Positions 42,144 through 53,979 are shown, numbered from the stretch's first letter. The stretch: DNA of 64,000 bases from Aedes albopictus (GCF_035046485.1 NC_085138.1:26728878-26792877), one strand, 5' to 3'. Notes: a model not told the origin generated them from the sequence alone. Made by a program: numbers and translations.

Positions 42144-42776
42144 CTAGGGGCAAGACACTGTGCAAATGAGAGCAACTCTGTGAAATTCAGAGTAACTCTT
42201 TTTATAAATGATCGACGAAATTTGTTGACAGACATCCCTAAAACTGCAATTTTCATTCAGTACAGGCAACACCACAGACAAACAGACATACTACTTAGAA
42301 GAAAATTGCTTCAAAAACATCGTTTGGCATCTCACTAGCACCCTCTATAATGCTCAATCCGAAGCACTCATTTGCAGGTGTTGTTTCCCTCGGCTCGATG
42401 TAACAATTTTGCAGGTGACGACTCCCCCGAGGCGTCATCCATTCATAAAACATGAATGAAGGTTCATGATTGAGTCATTTTATGTAAACATTGATCGGCG
42501 TCGCGTTCATTTCTCTGCAAAATTGAGGCACAGCAGCGCCACCATGACACATGCGAGCACAGTCCGAACCACACTATATTTTCAAAATGACCGTTAAATC
42601 GTGCGATGATTCCGATTTGAGTAGTATGTCTGTTTGTCTGTGGCAACACTTAGCGGTTTGACATTGGTGTCAGACAACGCTTTGGTGTAAATGGGAGAAA
42701 ATCTGAGAAACTGTGAGGAATTCTGAACAATATTTCGAACACAGATTTTCTCTCGTTAGATCTGTCTTGCCCCTAG
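42144..42776. mobile_element. GGCAAGACA-family MITE, interrupted, 8 bp TSD
   Basis: Ends CTAGGGGCAAGACA and TGTCTTGCCCCTAG. Exact 8 bp duplication CACTGGGT at 42136-42143 and 42777-42784. The undisturbed body is about 255 bp; a CACAGACAAACAG MITE lies inside it at 42272-42642. The empty site (CCACTGGGTGAAA) is present near 44612-44624. At least ten members of this family are in the window. Confidence 0.93.
42272..42642. mobile_element. CACAGACAAACAG MITE, second copy, 7 bp TSD
   Basis: 371 bp, reverse orientation relative to 3347-3727. Flanked by GCAACAC at 42265-42271 and 42643-42649. It splits the GGCAAGACA-family element, so it is the youngest layer here. Confidence 0.93.
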
Positions 42777-43163
42777 CACTGGGTGAAATTTTTTGCCGCG
42801 ATCAAATGAGAACTACTAGCACAGACACAGACTGTCTGTGCTACTAGTGACCACTATCGCGGTTTGACGCAAATTTGAGTAATTCCACGGAGGTACGGGA
42901 TTGCGTCAAAAGAACTTAAATTTTGGTTGATTTGTAGTTCCGTGTAGTTTCCATAAGTCGACATTGATTTTTCATTTGGGCCTAACTGACATTTTCGAGT
43001 TCTCTTCATCGATCCTCTCTTTGTGTTATCATAGAATGTGTATTGAGTTTCTCAAAAAAAATTTGGTTAAAATGCGAAGAAGATGATTACATGTTGCTAT
43101 AGAAACAAAAAGAATAATGATTTTGTTTGTTGTGATGAAGTTATTAGCGAAAGAGAGAGTCGA

Positions 43164-43410
43164 CTTGGGGCAGGACACTGTGCTGGAGAGTACGTTTTCC
43201 TTCACAGAGTTGCTCAGAATTCCTCCGGATTGCTCCCGTTTTTGCTTGGGTGTTGCCTGATTCATCGCAAAATCAAAACAATATTGCCCGATATCTCACC
43301 TTTCTTGCAGTTTTAGGGGTGTTTTTCAACAAATTTCGTCGATCATTGGTGAAAAAAGTTACTCAGAATTTCTCAGAGTTTTTCTTGTTTGCCCAGCGTC
43401 TTGCCCCTAG
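43164..43410. mobile_element. GGCAAGACA-family MITE, subfamily 2, in duplication copy 1
   Basis: Ends CTTGGGGCAGGACA and CGTCTTGCCCCTAG. The left flank AGAGTCGA is present, but the right flank is replaced by the start of duplication copy 2, so its right target duplication is lost at the junction. Confidence 0.88.
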
Positions 43411-43413
43411 TTT

Positions 43414-43669
43414 CTAGATTGAGTTTAAATAAGGGCGAAAGTAGCATGAGCGAGTTCTCTTCATCGGCTCTCTCTTCTTCAAACTGAAGTGACAAGATGC
43501 AAGTATGGTTGCACTTTTTGGTCATAAATCGCTAGGTTGCGATGCAATCTAGCGTCTAGTGAAAAAAAGTTCGATTGAATTTGCATCTTTTCACTTTAAT
43601 TTGCAAAAGAGAAAGTCGATGAAGAGAACTCTCTCATGTTACTTTCGCTCTTATTTAAACTCAATCTAG
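43414..43669. mobile_element. CTAGATTGAG foldback element in duplication copy 2
   Basis: Counterpart of 39234-39492. The inverted arms are kept; the left flanking base differs because the duplication junction falls here. Confidence 0.88.
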
Positions 43670-43872
43670 ATTTATGCATTTTGTGTCCGCATCTCTCTCA
43701 CTCTCTTTCTGTTTTCATGCTATCTGCTGCTTCGTCTGGGTTGACAAATTATTTCGCGTCAACCCAGGCTAAACGGCAGATAGCATGAAAATAGAAATAG
43801 AGTGAGAAAGATGCGGATACAACATGCATAAATAATAGTAATTCCGTGTATTTATACTATTTTATTTCTGAG

Positions 43873-44078
43873 CATACGCGCCAACTCGTGACGTAGTTGG
43901 GGGGGCGAAGCCTCTCAAAATCAATGAAATTCGAAAAACATCAACGCAATTCATCTTGTTTAGGCATATTCACGTGAAAACTAATGAATTGAGCTGAAAA
44001 AAGTTGAATATTGTCCAATTTTGGAGAGCATCGCCCCCCCCCCCCCCCCCCCAACTACGTCACAAGTTGGCGCCTATG
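43873..44078. mobile_element. CATAsGCGCCAACT MITE in duplication copy 2
   Basis: Counterpart of 39957-40165, with TTTCTGAG at 43865-43872 and 44079-44086. The C run is slightly different in length. Confidence 0.88.
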
Positions 44079-44793
44079 TTTCTGAGTGTATATAATTTCG
44101 CGTTACACTGAAAAATATTTAAACCCAAAGAATAAGTTCTAAAAACTCAAATTTGGCTAAACAGCTTATAGTTTTTACTCAGCATTGGGTTGTTTTCTCC
44201 CTCACCCCACACAAAAGTTGTCAAAAACAAAGAGAGAAGCACCGACACATGCGTGCTGCCAGCGGCGTCATGGTCGCAATTTTTTCCGCAGTCAAGTTCG
44301 CAGATTGTGAACAATGCTCGGTACTCACTTTACGTAATTCATGTTTAGTCCCTAACTGTCAGAGCTGTCAGATCAGTGTAACACGCTAAATAAAATTTAC
44401 ACAAAAGGCGATTTACACGGAAAAAAATACACGGTTATGAATATTTATTGGGTACCGGACTGGTCACCGAAAATTTGATCGTTTTCTTTGGTACATCGAG
44501 GTCTTGAAATTAGTCTATGGTGCTGCTCCGTGGAAGAAGCCGAATTTGGATTATCTTGACTAAACCCAAATTTGCGTCAAATAAAGCCTCCGCTGGGTGA
44601 AAATAACTTACCACTGGGTGAAATTTTTTGCCGCGATCAAATGAGAACTACTAGCACAGACACAGACTGTCTGTGCTACTAGTGACCACTATCGCGGTTT
44701 GACGCAAATTTGAGTAATTCCACGGAGGTACGGGATTGCGTCAAAAGAACTTAAATTTTGGTTGATTTGTAGTTCCGTGTAGTTTCCATAAGT

Positions 44794-45297
44794 CGACATT
44801 GATTTTTCATTTGGGCCTAACTGACATTTTCGAGTTTTCGATTCTCTCTTTGTGTTATCATAGAATGTGTATTGAGTTTCTCAAAAAAAATTTGGTTGAA
44901 ATGCGAAGAAGATGATTTCATGTTGCTATAGAAACAAAAAGAATAATGATTTTGTTTGTTGTGATGAAGTTATTAGCGAAAGAGAGAGTCGACTTGGGGC
45001 AGGACACTGTGCTGGAGAGTACGTTTTCCTTCACAGAGTTGCTCAGAATTCCTCCGGATTGCTCCCGTTTTTGCTTGGGTGTTGCCTGATTCATCGCAAA
45101 ATCAAAACAATATTGCCCGATATCTCACCTTTCTTGCAGTTTTAGGGGTGTTTTTCAACAAATTTCGTCGATCATTGGTGAAAAAAGTTACTCAGAATTT
45201 CTCAGAGTTTTTCTTGTTTGCCCAGCGTCTTGCCCCTAGAGAGTCGACGAAGAGAAATCGATCAAATCAGTTAGGCCCTTATGAAAAATCATTGTCG
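44794..45297. mobile_element. AGGGCCTAACTGAC-type MITE, interrupted
   Basis: Left arm CGACATTGATTTTTCAT and right arm ATGAAAAATCATTGTCG are inverted repeats. The body is split by the GGCAAGACA-family element at 44993-45239 and its AGAGTCGA duplication. Homologous to 8604-8856, which lacks that insertion. Confidence 0.82.
44993..45239. mobile_element. GGCAAGACA-family MITE, subfamily 2, 8 bp TSD
   Basis: 247 bp, with AGAGTCGA at 44985-44992 and 45240-45247. The uninterrupted target is seen in the homologous element near 8795-8815. Confidence 0.93.
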
Positions 45298-45729
45298 AAG
45301 TATTGTTCGTGCAGTTGAAAATCGGAATTTTTGACACGCGAAAAATCAATGTTTCTCCGTAACCGTGTGTCGGACGTACGTCGGGCACAGTGCACTGGAT
45401 AGTGGGCTCCTGTTCAGCGCACTACGTCCGACGTTAGGTTTCACGTATGGATTTTGAGAAAATTCGATTGTCGGGTGTGGGGAAACTTCGGGTTTCAACC
45501 GCGACGACAATACTCTCAATAAATTTAGTTGAAAAGGTAATTTGGACAAACCGTTACGCGTATATACGATATCGAATAATAATCTTCATTTTCATATGTA
45601 TACCTACTTGATTCAGGCCCATCTTGCATTATTTTTACCAAATAAAAATATCTCCTATAAAACTGCGAAGGGCAAGGGCAATCGTCAACATATTTAATAC
45701 TGGCAAACTTCAGCTGAATATTTGAGATT

Positions 45730-46760
45730 TTTAGGGTAATTCCCAAGGAACTCCTGGAGGAATTCCCAAGAGTATCCTGGACGAAATCCCGAGAAACCTC
45801 AGGAAGAACTCCTGGAGTAATTCTCAAGCTACTTCTGGAGAAATTTCAGAGAAATTCTTGGGGAACTCCTGCGAAAATTCCCGGAGAATGAATGAATTTC
45901 CAGAGAACTCCTGGAAAAAAATTGCCGGGGAGCTCCTGGGGGAATTCCCTAAAACTGCTGTAGAAATTTCAGAAGAACTCCTGGAGCAATTCCCGTAGAA
46001 CTTTTGGGCGTATCCTTAAGGAACTATTAGAAGTATTTATTTCCGAGAAGTTCCAGGAGGAATTGCTTAGGAACTTCTGGTTGATTTTCCAAAGAACTCC
46101 TGGATAACATTTCTTTCCATAACATATCCTGGAGAAATTTAGCAAGTACTTCTTTCAGCATTCCTGAGGAACTCCTGGAGGAATTGCCTAGAGAAATTCC
46201 CGTGCAACTTTTAGAGGAATTCCTGAAGAACTCCTAAAGAAATTCTTGAGGCATTCTTACAGGATTTCTCGAGGAAATGCTACTATATTTCCCAAGAAAC
46301 TCTTGGAGGAGTTCCCGAAGAACATTTTGTCGAAATCCTGGGAAATACCTGGGGGGATTTTTGAAGAACTCCTTACAGAATTTCCCTGGAACTCCTACAA
46401 TATTTCCTAAGACACTGCTGGGGAAATCACCGAGAACCTCCTGCAGGAATTCTTGGAGAGCTCCTGGAGGAATTTCCGGGAAACATCTGCAGGAATTCCC
46501 TGGGAACTCTGAAGCAATTTTCGTGGCTAAGTAAAAATATTCCCGGGGAACTCCTAGAGAAATTTCTTGAAACATTCTGGAAAAAATCTCAGGGAAATCC
46601 TGGAAGGTTTAATACTTGCAATTGTTGGGGAATTCTTGGAGGAATTCTTGGAGAACTTGGAGAGCAATTTCTAAATTGGAATTTAGAGAAACTCCCTGGG
46701 AACTTCAGGGAAAATACTCTGAGATCTCCTGGAGGAATTCCCGGTGTACTTCTGAAGATT
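45730..46760. repeat. Degenerate CCTGGAGGAATTCC minisatellite, about 1 kb
   Basis: Units of roughly 24-30 bases built on GAACTCCTGGAGGAATTCCC, many with self-complementary GGAATTCC or CCTGGAGG cores. Frames through it give Phe/Pro/Arg-rich products on both strands, which are repeat by-products. Confidence 0.85.
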
Positions 46761-46947
46761 TTCTAGAATAATTATCAAATTCAGATTATTGTTATCCACA
46801 AAAATAAACGTTTTTTAATCAGTTTCTCCGCAACTGTTGATTTTAGCCAACATAAATCGCAGTGAAAAAAAAGTGTTTTACGAGAACGGTTCTAACTTCG
46901 CGAAAGATTAATCAATCGAGTTCAAGTATGTACCAAAGATGCACATA

Positions 46948-48192
46948 CACTGAAAAAAGGGACATGGTAATTTTGACTGTATCGAGGGTCAACCTAAAAC
47001 ATCTTTACTACTTGATTTTGGTAGACCATACATCGTGCTTGAAACTACCATTAGAGGGGTTTGGTTTACTATGCCTTGTTTTGTTTACGTTTTGATGTTG
47101 TTTTCAACCATATTCTTTAGTGTATTTTACCATGCGTAATTACAAGCAACATAGTACGTACAACCATAAAAATAGAGTTTTTACTTTGCGCATGGTTGAA
47201 TAATGGCAGCGGTAATTTTGGGTTTGTTTATTTACAATTTTTAAAAGAAAAAAAGCTAATAAAAATTGAAGTTATATTTTATTCAATTTAATTACAAAAA
47301 ATACGGGGAAAACATGTTGCTTCCTAGCTGTTGTTGCCAGTACCGCCACAAATGATCCACCCGTCGTGCCCTTCGCCGTAATTTCAAAATTTTATCAAAT
47401 TTGCTCCCAAGTAGAAGTCATTGCTGATAGTGTGGCGATTTTTTACTTAGGCACTGACGATGGCACTGAAACAGCAACATGCAGAATTGGCAGCTCAGAG
47501 CGCTTTGCTGGCGTTGGCCGTAGAGAAATCCAATATGTTGATGTGATTGCTGCTGATACGGAAGATCTGTAAGAATAGTTCCAGCGATTCAGACTGTAAT
47601 GTCATCAACCAATCTACCTCAATTGCCCAAACTCACCTCTTGAAGTCTTATAAGGATATCGCAGCCAAATCCACAACTCGGTACATCCAGCACCGATTGT
47701 TTCTCCTCCACAATTTCTCGCATAATCCCACTAGTTGCTTCTGCTGCAGTCCCCATTTCCCGATTTCAATATAAGGACAGCTATTCCGTGTAGTTCTGTA
47801 AGAATCTCGGTAAGAATGAAGTTATTAATCAATTATTTATTAATAAACTATAAATAAATATGGTTTATACATATCTGCTGGATCAATATAAAACACAGTC
47901 AAAAATGCAAAAAGAGGCGGTCATGTTACGTTTCTCTAAGAATGCTGCCTGTTCGAGTCAACTACGAAATTGTAGTCGTGAAACATAGTCATGGTAATTT
48001 TAACTCTGAAATTAGCAGCCAAATCAACCAAAGTAAGTGGTAATGGTTACTATTAGGAGATCTGTCAAAGCATAGTTATTATGATCAAATTTGGGTAAAA
48101 TTAACACAAACTTTTGTCAATATTACCATTTTTGCCATGGTAAAAATAAGAACGACCACGTAGTTGCTTCTACTACATGATTTTTCTCAGTG
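46948..48192. mobile_element. Candidate 1.2 kb element with CACTGARAAAA ends
   Basis: Left end CACTGAAAAAAGGGACATGG and right end CATGATTTTTCTCAGTG are imperfect inverted repeats, flanked by TA on each side. TGGTAATTTTGACT near the left end recurs near 47993 as TGGTAATTTTAACT. No transposase; ORFs of up to 77 codons are unassigned. Confidence 0.5.
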
Positions 48193-48216
48193 TATAATAG
48201 GTTGACAAACAGTTAA

Positions 48217-48394
48217 ACCCCGTTTTTACTTGGGTATTGCCTGATATGCTGCAAAACCAAAACAATATTGCCCGATAGTTTACTTTTCTTGCAGTTTTAC
48301 GGATGTTTTTCGATAAATTTCGACGATCTTTGTTAAAAAGAGTTACTCTGAATTTCTCAGAGTTACTCTCGTTTGCACAGTGTCTTGCCACTAG
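48217..48394. mobile_element. GGCAAGACA-family MITE fragment
   Basis: Matches the right two thirds of subfamily 2 (TTGCCCGATA, AATTTCGACGATC, CAGAGTTACTCTCGTTTGCA), ending GTCTTGCCACTAG. The left end is missing. Confidence 0.8.
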
Positions 48395-49327
48395 ATGAAA
48401 AGTTACAGCTTCTTGAACTTTGTTGTGAGAGAAAAAAAAAAGTTTTCTATCCCAAACATTTTGGTCACCTCCTGTATATGGTTTTCGTAACGTCCGTCCT
48501 GTAATTCATCTATTTATGAAACACGTCTCAGGTATATAATACTCTTGCCTGCTGCTATGTTCATCCTCAGTTGGAGATGTGAGAGACATGTCACGTTTGA
48601 ACTAACGCGCCTTGATAAACCATACTTATACTATACTTGAGACTCATTAATTTAAACAGGTTTGAATCAAAGTGTAGAATTAGCTTTAAGTTAAAATACA
48701 CATAAATAATAAAAAAAAAGGTTTGAATCACCCTGTGATCCACTATCCCCCAGAGCATGCCCCAGAGCTTCCGAGTTACGTTTCGATAATTTTCTTGGTG
48801 AAGATCAGGGTTCGTAATTTTCGTTTCAGCGATACGAAATAAATCATTCTCACGGCGGCGGGAGAGCTTATTTTCATTATTTTGCATGAGAAATACTTTT
48901 CCCCTGTAGCACTTATTTCAAGAGCAGCGATTAATGATAACTGAAAATCGCGCCAGCCTGCAGAAAATGTCTTTTCGTTCTGTTAAATTTTCACTCACCA
49001 AATTCTCACGAAAATCTTTTCAAAGCAGATCAACAAAAATTGTGCCCGCAACTCGAATCCCTGGAACATTACAAAAACAACCGCGACACGCGCACTCTAT
49101 CCACACCACCACGCCAACCACACAGAGGGAGTTGAAAATTTCCTTGCTTGAATCATCGTCGGCGTCATAGGAGCCAAGGAAAGACAACATGATCGGGCTC
49201 TTTGTGAGGGAGATTTCTCTAGCCAGATTTTCGCTGAAAATTGGCGTGAGGGAGAATTCTGTTTTTGTGAGAACGAGAGAAAATTCCGAACGGTGGTGAA
49301 GATGCAGATGATTCAATAATCTCAATA

Positions 49328-50236
49328 GAGTAAGGTGGGGCAAAAGTTCGACCTTAGTTGATAATTCAACCTATTTAAAAAAATCGAAGCAGATAAAAAT
49401 AAATAAATACCGTGTGGTGATTCTACCATCCATGAGCTAAAATTTTGCTTAACAAAGTTACGCTAAATGTCTTTTCAATTTTGAGTTACAACACTTTTTA
49501 TATGTGTGTGTTTTATTCTAACTCTTGCCCCACCACTGGGGCAAAAGTTCGAATCTAGTGTTTGTGGAATTTCGCTGACCGTAGCACACTATTTTGACAC
49601 TTTGGTAATAGGAATACCTGAAACCACTTAATATTTGATGTTAGAACTGGAATACACTTTAAAATTCGATTTGGATTTTACCCAAATCAGGGTTAAATTT
49701 ACTGCACCAAAAATTAGTAGTTTTCCGCCAAATTCAGATAAATCAACATTTTTTACATCTTTAATCGAATTTTCTCACTAATTCCATTACTCTTGAAGAT
49801 AATATGTGCATTTTGCAGAATTTTAGGTTTATATCTAAAGTTGCCACATGACTCGAACTTTTGCCCCACAATTCGAACTTTTGCCCCACTATGTGTAAAA
49901 TACGCTTTCCAAATCTTTTTTGCGAAAAGTTATACATGCTAGAGCATCTTCAAAATATACCTAGTTACGCCCCAAAATAAAATATCGAATTCGATTTCAT
50001 TAAAATTTCATTCCATGCGTTGGAAGGGCCATCGCATGTTACAATTTTTTGATCAAAAACCAACATTTTGTCATAAGTTCTCGAAATATTGATCAGTTTT
50101 CATAATGTTTGGAGTGAAAGACTCTTTTTAAAAAAGGGTTCGAACAACCTTGACACCCGAAAGAAATAATTTGAATTGAGCTTAAAAACTTCAAAAGAAA
50201 CTCTTGCCCCACTCGAACTTTTGCCCCACTTTACTC
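49328..50236. mobile_element. 909 bp MITE with GAGTAARGTGGGGCAAAAG ends, TA duplication
   Basis: The terminal repeats GAGTAAGGTGGGGCAAAAGT and ACTTTTGCCCCACTTTACTC pair with one mismatch and are flanked by TA (49326-49327, 50237-50238). The GGGGCAAAAGTTCGA motif also occurs internally near 49545, and its complement near 49855 and 49875. No transposase ORF. Confidence 0.87.
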
Positions 50237-50441
50237 TACTGTTGTAGAACAAATTAGCCAAATAAGCGAGGTCTGGCAGATTCAGACGGCATTAGGGCGC
50301 GACTCCAAATCGAGGCTCTCTTTTGCCATGATCTGCATACAGTGCTGTACTATAACGCGTGAAAGTATATCCACCATACCTCGTACAATAGACGTTCGAT
50401 CGGTGCAAGCGGTTTAACTGCAATGCTTTTTAACTGCAAGT

Positions 50442-50698
50442 CTTGGGGCAAGACACTGTGCAAACGAGAGCAACTCTGAGAAATTTGGAGTTACTCTTTT
50501 TATCGATGATCGACGAAATTTTTTGAAAGACATCCCCAAAACTGCAATTTTCATTCAGCACACGCAACACTTTTGCAGTTTGACATTGGTGCCAGATCAC
50601 ACTTTGGTATAAATGGGAGAAAATCTGAGGAACTGTGAAGAATTCTGAACAACATTCCGAGCACAGATTTGCTCTCGTTAGATCTGTCTTGCCCCTAG
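50442..50698. mobile_element. GGCAAGACA-family MITE, 257 bp
   Basis: Ends CTTGGGGCAAGACA and TGTCTTGCCCCTAG with the family body. No clean 8 bp duplication is visible. Confidence 0.88.
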
Positions 50699-51096
50699 TC
50701 TGATAAGTGCAACAAATTTGCAGTTATCGCACCAACAAACATCATAATGGTGCGCTATATTAGCCCAAATGACGAATCGGATCACGTTCACGGTAATTAA
50801 ATGACGATTGGCAACTTGTTGACATCTGTCAGTCGATGCAGTTATCGCATTTCGTTTGCTAAGTGAAACGTAAACATGTTGCAGTTATTGAACGTCTACT
50901 GTACTATATTGCTGGTTGCTTTCAAATATGGATTTTTGGTGCACTTCCGCTATCACACTATTTCTCTGCTCGGGCACGACTGCCGACATCATTTTCATAA
51001 ATTCAACATTTCACAAACTTATTTCACAAAAAGAAACACACAAACCTGCAGAACAGGCCACACTGCATTAACTTCCGCGAGAAAAACACACACTTA

Positions 51097-51314
51097 GGGC
51101 CGATTTCTTCACCTCAGCTTAACCAGTAAGCCAGGCTTACCCATATAGTTAAACCTGCTTTAATGCTTACCCTAATAGAAAAATATGATACAACGTGCTT
51201 AACAACCCTTTCGGGCTATCATCTTGATCATACACGGAACAATACAATCATTCACCCAATCGCCAGTGTATAATACATTTTTATTAGGGTAAGTCAGGGG
51301 GAAGAAATCGGCCC
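51097..51314. mobile_element. 218 bp MITE with GGGCCGATTTCTTC ends, TTA duplication
   Basis: Inverted ends GGGCCGATTTCTTC / GAAGAAATCGGCCC flanked by TTA at 51094-51096 and 51315-51317. Same target type and GGCCGAT start as the element at 7279-7565. Confidence 0.85.
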
Positions 51315-51677
51315 TTAATCTCAAAATTTCGTCTCGGTAAAGTGAAATAACGAGATCAATCGGTAAAGTTCATTTTCGCTGAAATGTTGTTGAAAATTGA
51401 CAGTTCATCAACAATCTGTCATTCAAATTAACGAAATTCAGCAAGTTACTTCAATTACTGAATCTCGGCAAACTATTTTGCAACAGCGATCGGCAATCGA
51501 ACCATTTAGCTGAGTTTCGGTAAATCACATCTGTCAAAAAACTTGACACAACACGCGCTGAGTTGAATCGGGTGCCATCATCGAAGACTAGTAGTGACTA
51601 ATAAGTAATCTAACTAAACAAATTATTCAAGGAATTTAGTGCAGATTCAGGTGTGATATGTGAAATTCTCCTTTTCT

Positions 51678-51852
51678 CAAGGGGAATGACATATCCTTTT
51701 CTAACCGGAATATCCGCATTTATCCGTTTCTAACCGTCGCTAACCGCGTCTAACCGCTGCTCACTTAGCAGCTTGCTTAGCAACGGTTAGCGACGGTTAG
51801 AAACGGATAAATGCGGATATTCCGGTTAGAAAAGGATATGTCATTCCCCTTG
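51678..51852. mobile_element. 175 bp near-perfect foldback, CAAGGGGAATGAC ends, 8 bp TSD
   Basis: Arms of about 68 bases are almost exact reverse complements. Flanked by CCTTTTCT at 51670-51677 and 51853-51860. The 8 bp duplication and CAAGGGG start suggest a hAT-derived element. The exact arms suggest recent insertion or conversion. Confidence 0.92.
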
Positions 51853-52411
51853 CCTTTTCTGGTCTTTTCAGTTTGGTATTTTTAAAGAAGCATAACGCTG
51901 CCATCAGACTGCCGGACGACTAATTGTTTGATCCTCCTTGTGCTATTTGTTTTCCTTTGGATCGCACCTTGGAGAGTTTTGGATTTAGCAGCACACAAAT
52001 TTATTTTTATTGTTTTTTTCGCTGGAATAAAGTGAGTAACACTTAATCACTCAATTTATATTGTTTTACTTCTGCTTATTGATAATCAGGAATGGAAAAA
52101 AATAATTTACTGAACTTCGGTATAATGCATTACCGAAGTGCTCGTCAAAGTTTGACAGCTAAGTTTCCCCCTCGGTTTTCCCTAGTTTGCAGCCCAGTCG
52201 GCAAATTGAACTTTTACCGAGATTTTTACCGAGCTCTCAGCTGTTGGATTCTTGGCAATTTATTTTACTGACCTCGGCGAAATAAATTAAGAGAGCAGAA
52301 AGAAAATTGAATCGGAGAGTGCTCGTGAAAGTGAGTGAAGTGATCTATCTGAAATAGATGAAAATCAAAACAAAACCAAGAAAGAATCCTATCCTTCAGA
52401 TAGGGAAAATG

Positions 52412-52659
52412 CTAAGGCAGATCTAACGAGAGCAAATCTGTGTTCGAGGTGTTGTTCAGAATTCTTCACAGTTACTCAGAATTTCCCCCATTTATGCCAA
52501 AATGTGATCTGGCACCAATGTCAAACTGCAAAGTGTTGCGTGTGCTGAATGAAAATTGTAGTTTTGGAGATGTCTTTCAACAAATTTCGTCGATCATCGA
52601 TAAAAAGAATAACTCAGAATCACTCAGAGTCGCTCTAGTTTGCAGTGTCTTGCCCCTAG
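52412..52659. mobile_element. GGCAAGACA-family MITE, reverse orientation
   Basis: Starts CTAAGGCAGATCTAACGAG and ends TGTCTTGCCCCTAG. Flanks GGAAAATG / GGAAAATA match in 7 of 8 bases. Confidence 0.87.
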
Positions 52660-53481
52660 GGAAAATACGACTAGACGATTGCAAGAATTTCTCATGAGAT
52701 TTTATCAAAGAATGCATCCGTGTATATCTCCGAAAATTTCTCCAGAAAAACCTCCAAGAGTTCTCTCAAAATATCAGATGCAATCTATAATTCCTAAGAG
52801 AACGCCTTCAGACATTAATCAAGGATTCTTCAGAAGATATCCCATGGAAATCCTCAAAGCTGCCAGAGAGCGTAAAACAAAGTCAAGTATAATTGTATCA
52901 TATCAAATGAGTGCATTAGACAATTTTCAGTAGTCCGGTAGCCCGACCCAGCTAGTCTGAGGGATACGGTTCCCTATCTTGATCAATACAATCTTCGATT
53001 CCTACAATATGCGATGCAATAAAGGCACCGTTTCCCACATCTACGACGCGCCGAAGGGCTGGAAAAGTACACGACCTTCCGCCTGTGTCGCAATCACCTT
53101 CTGGTATGGCGATAGCTATCCACAAGCTTTTAACACAATTTTGAAAACTGTTTTTGTTTGCGGTAAACATAAACCGCCGCTAACCAGTTCCACGCGCCCT
53201 CGGATATATGTATGAGATAGACGGAAACCCTTTTTACGACTGACTGAATGACCGACTGATGGCGCCTAGCACGCACTAGAACGCGCATTACGCATCCAAC
53301 GTAGATACGAATATGAATGGTGATTAGATGTTGATATTTATATTTACCGGTGATAGGAATCGGCGGTCGCGTCGCGTCCTTGAGGAAACCACCGCGACTC
53401 ATGTAATGGGACAGGGGTTCCCAACTGAATGTGTGATATTATTATAAATGGTGCGCAAAGTAAGTTCAAACGAACTTTCGA

Positions 53482-53598
53482 ATGCATACAGTAATTTTTT
53501 GATTGCAAGAACAATCCATCAATTGACGTCAAATGAACATCAACATTTGACGTCAATTGATGGATTGTTCTTGCAATCGAAAAATTACTGTATGCATC
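53482..53598. repeat. 117 bp palindrome
   Basis: ATGCATACAGTAATTTTTTG at the left pairs with the right end ATTACTGTATGCAT. The inner arms (CAAGAACAATCCATCAATTG / reverse complement) are nearly exact to a short loop. Probably a small foldback MITE. Confidence 0.85.
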
Positions 53599-53613
53599 TT
53601 TGCTATCATATGC

Positions 53614-53867
53614 TTGGGGCATGACACTGTGCAAACAAGAGCAACTCTGAGGAATTCGGAGTTACTCTTATTATCGATAATCGATGAAATTTGTTGAAAA
53701 CATCCCCAAAATTGCAATTTTCATTCAGCACACGCAACACTTTGCAGTTTGACATTGGTGCCAGATCACACTTCTGTATAAATGGGAGAAAATCTGAGGA
53801 ACTGTGGGGAATTCTGAGCAACACTTCGAACACAGATTTTCTCTCGCATGATCTGTCTTGCCCCTAG
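53614..53867. mobile_element. GGCAAGACA-family MITE
   Basis: 254 bp, ends CTTGGGGCATGACA and TGTCTTGCCCCTAG. The flanks begin ATCATA on both sides (6 of 8 bases). Confidence 0.87.
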
Positions 53868-53979
53868 ATCATACCAAATCCCTATTGATACTATTACAGA
53901 CGTAACACTCTAATAATTCCCATCGTACACAGATTTAACGCTCTTTTTCAAATTTTGATAGTTGGCCAACTGTTCAACC

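Larger units (their letters stand above)
39231..43410. repeat. Tandem duplication, copy 1 (with extra insertions)
   Basis: Sequence from 39231 is repeated from 43411 with only scattered substitutions. Copy 1 additionally holds the foldback 39686-39942, the TRIM 40270-41701 and the MITE 42144-42776, each with a target duplication; copy 2 shows the corresponding empty sites. After removing these, both copies are about 1.8 kb. Confidence 0.92.
43411..45239. repeat. Tandem duplication, copy 2 (without the three insertions)
   Basis: Begins TTTCTAGATTGAG exactly as 39231 and ends with the same GGCAAGACA-family element as copy 1. It lacks the foldback, TRIM and MITE listed under copy 1. Small differences include a C/T change near 44553 and a missing CTTCATC-like stretch near 44835. 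Confidence 0.92.

Noticed and set aside
46234..46575. 113-codon minus ORF, Phe/Pro/Arg-rich
   Set aside because: It is a translation of the CCTGGAGGAATTCC array, with equally open frames on the other strand.
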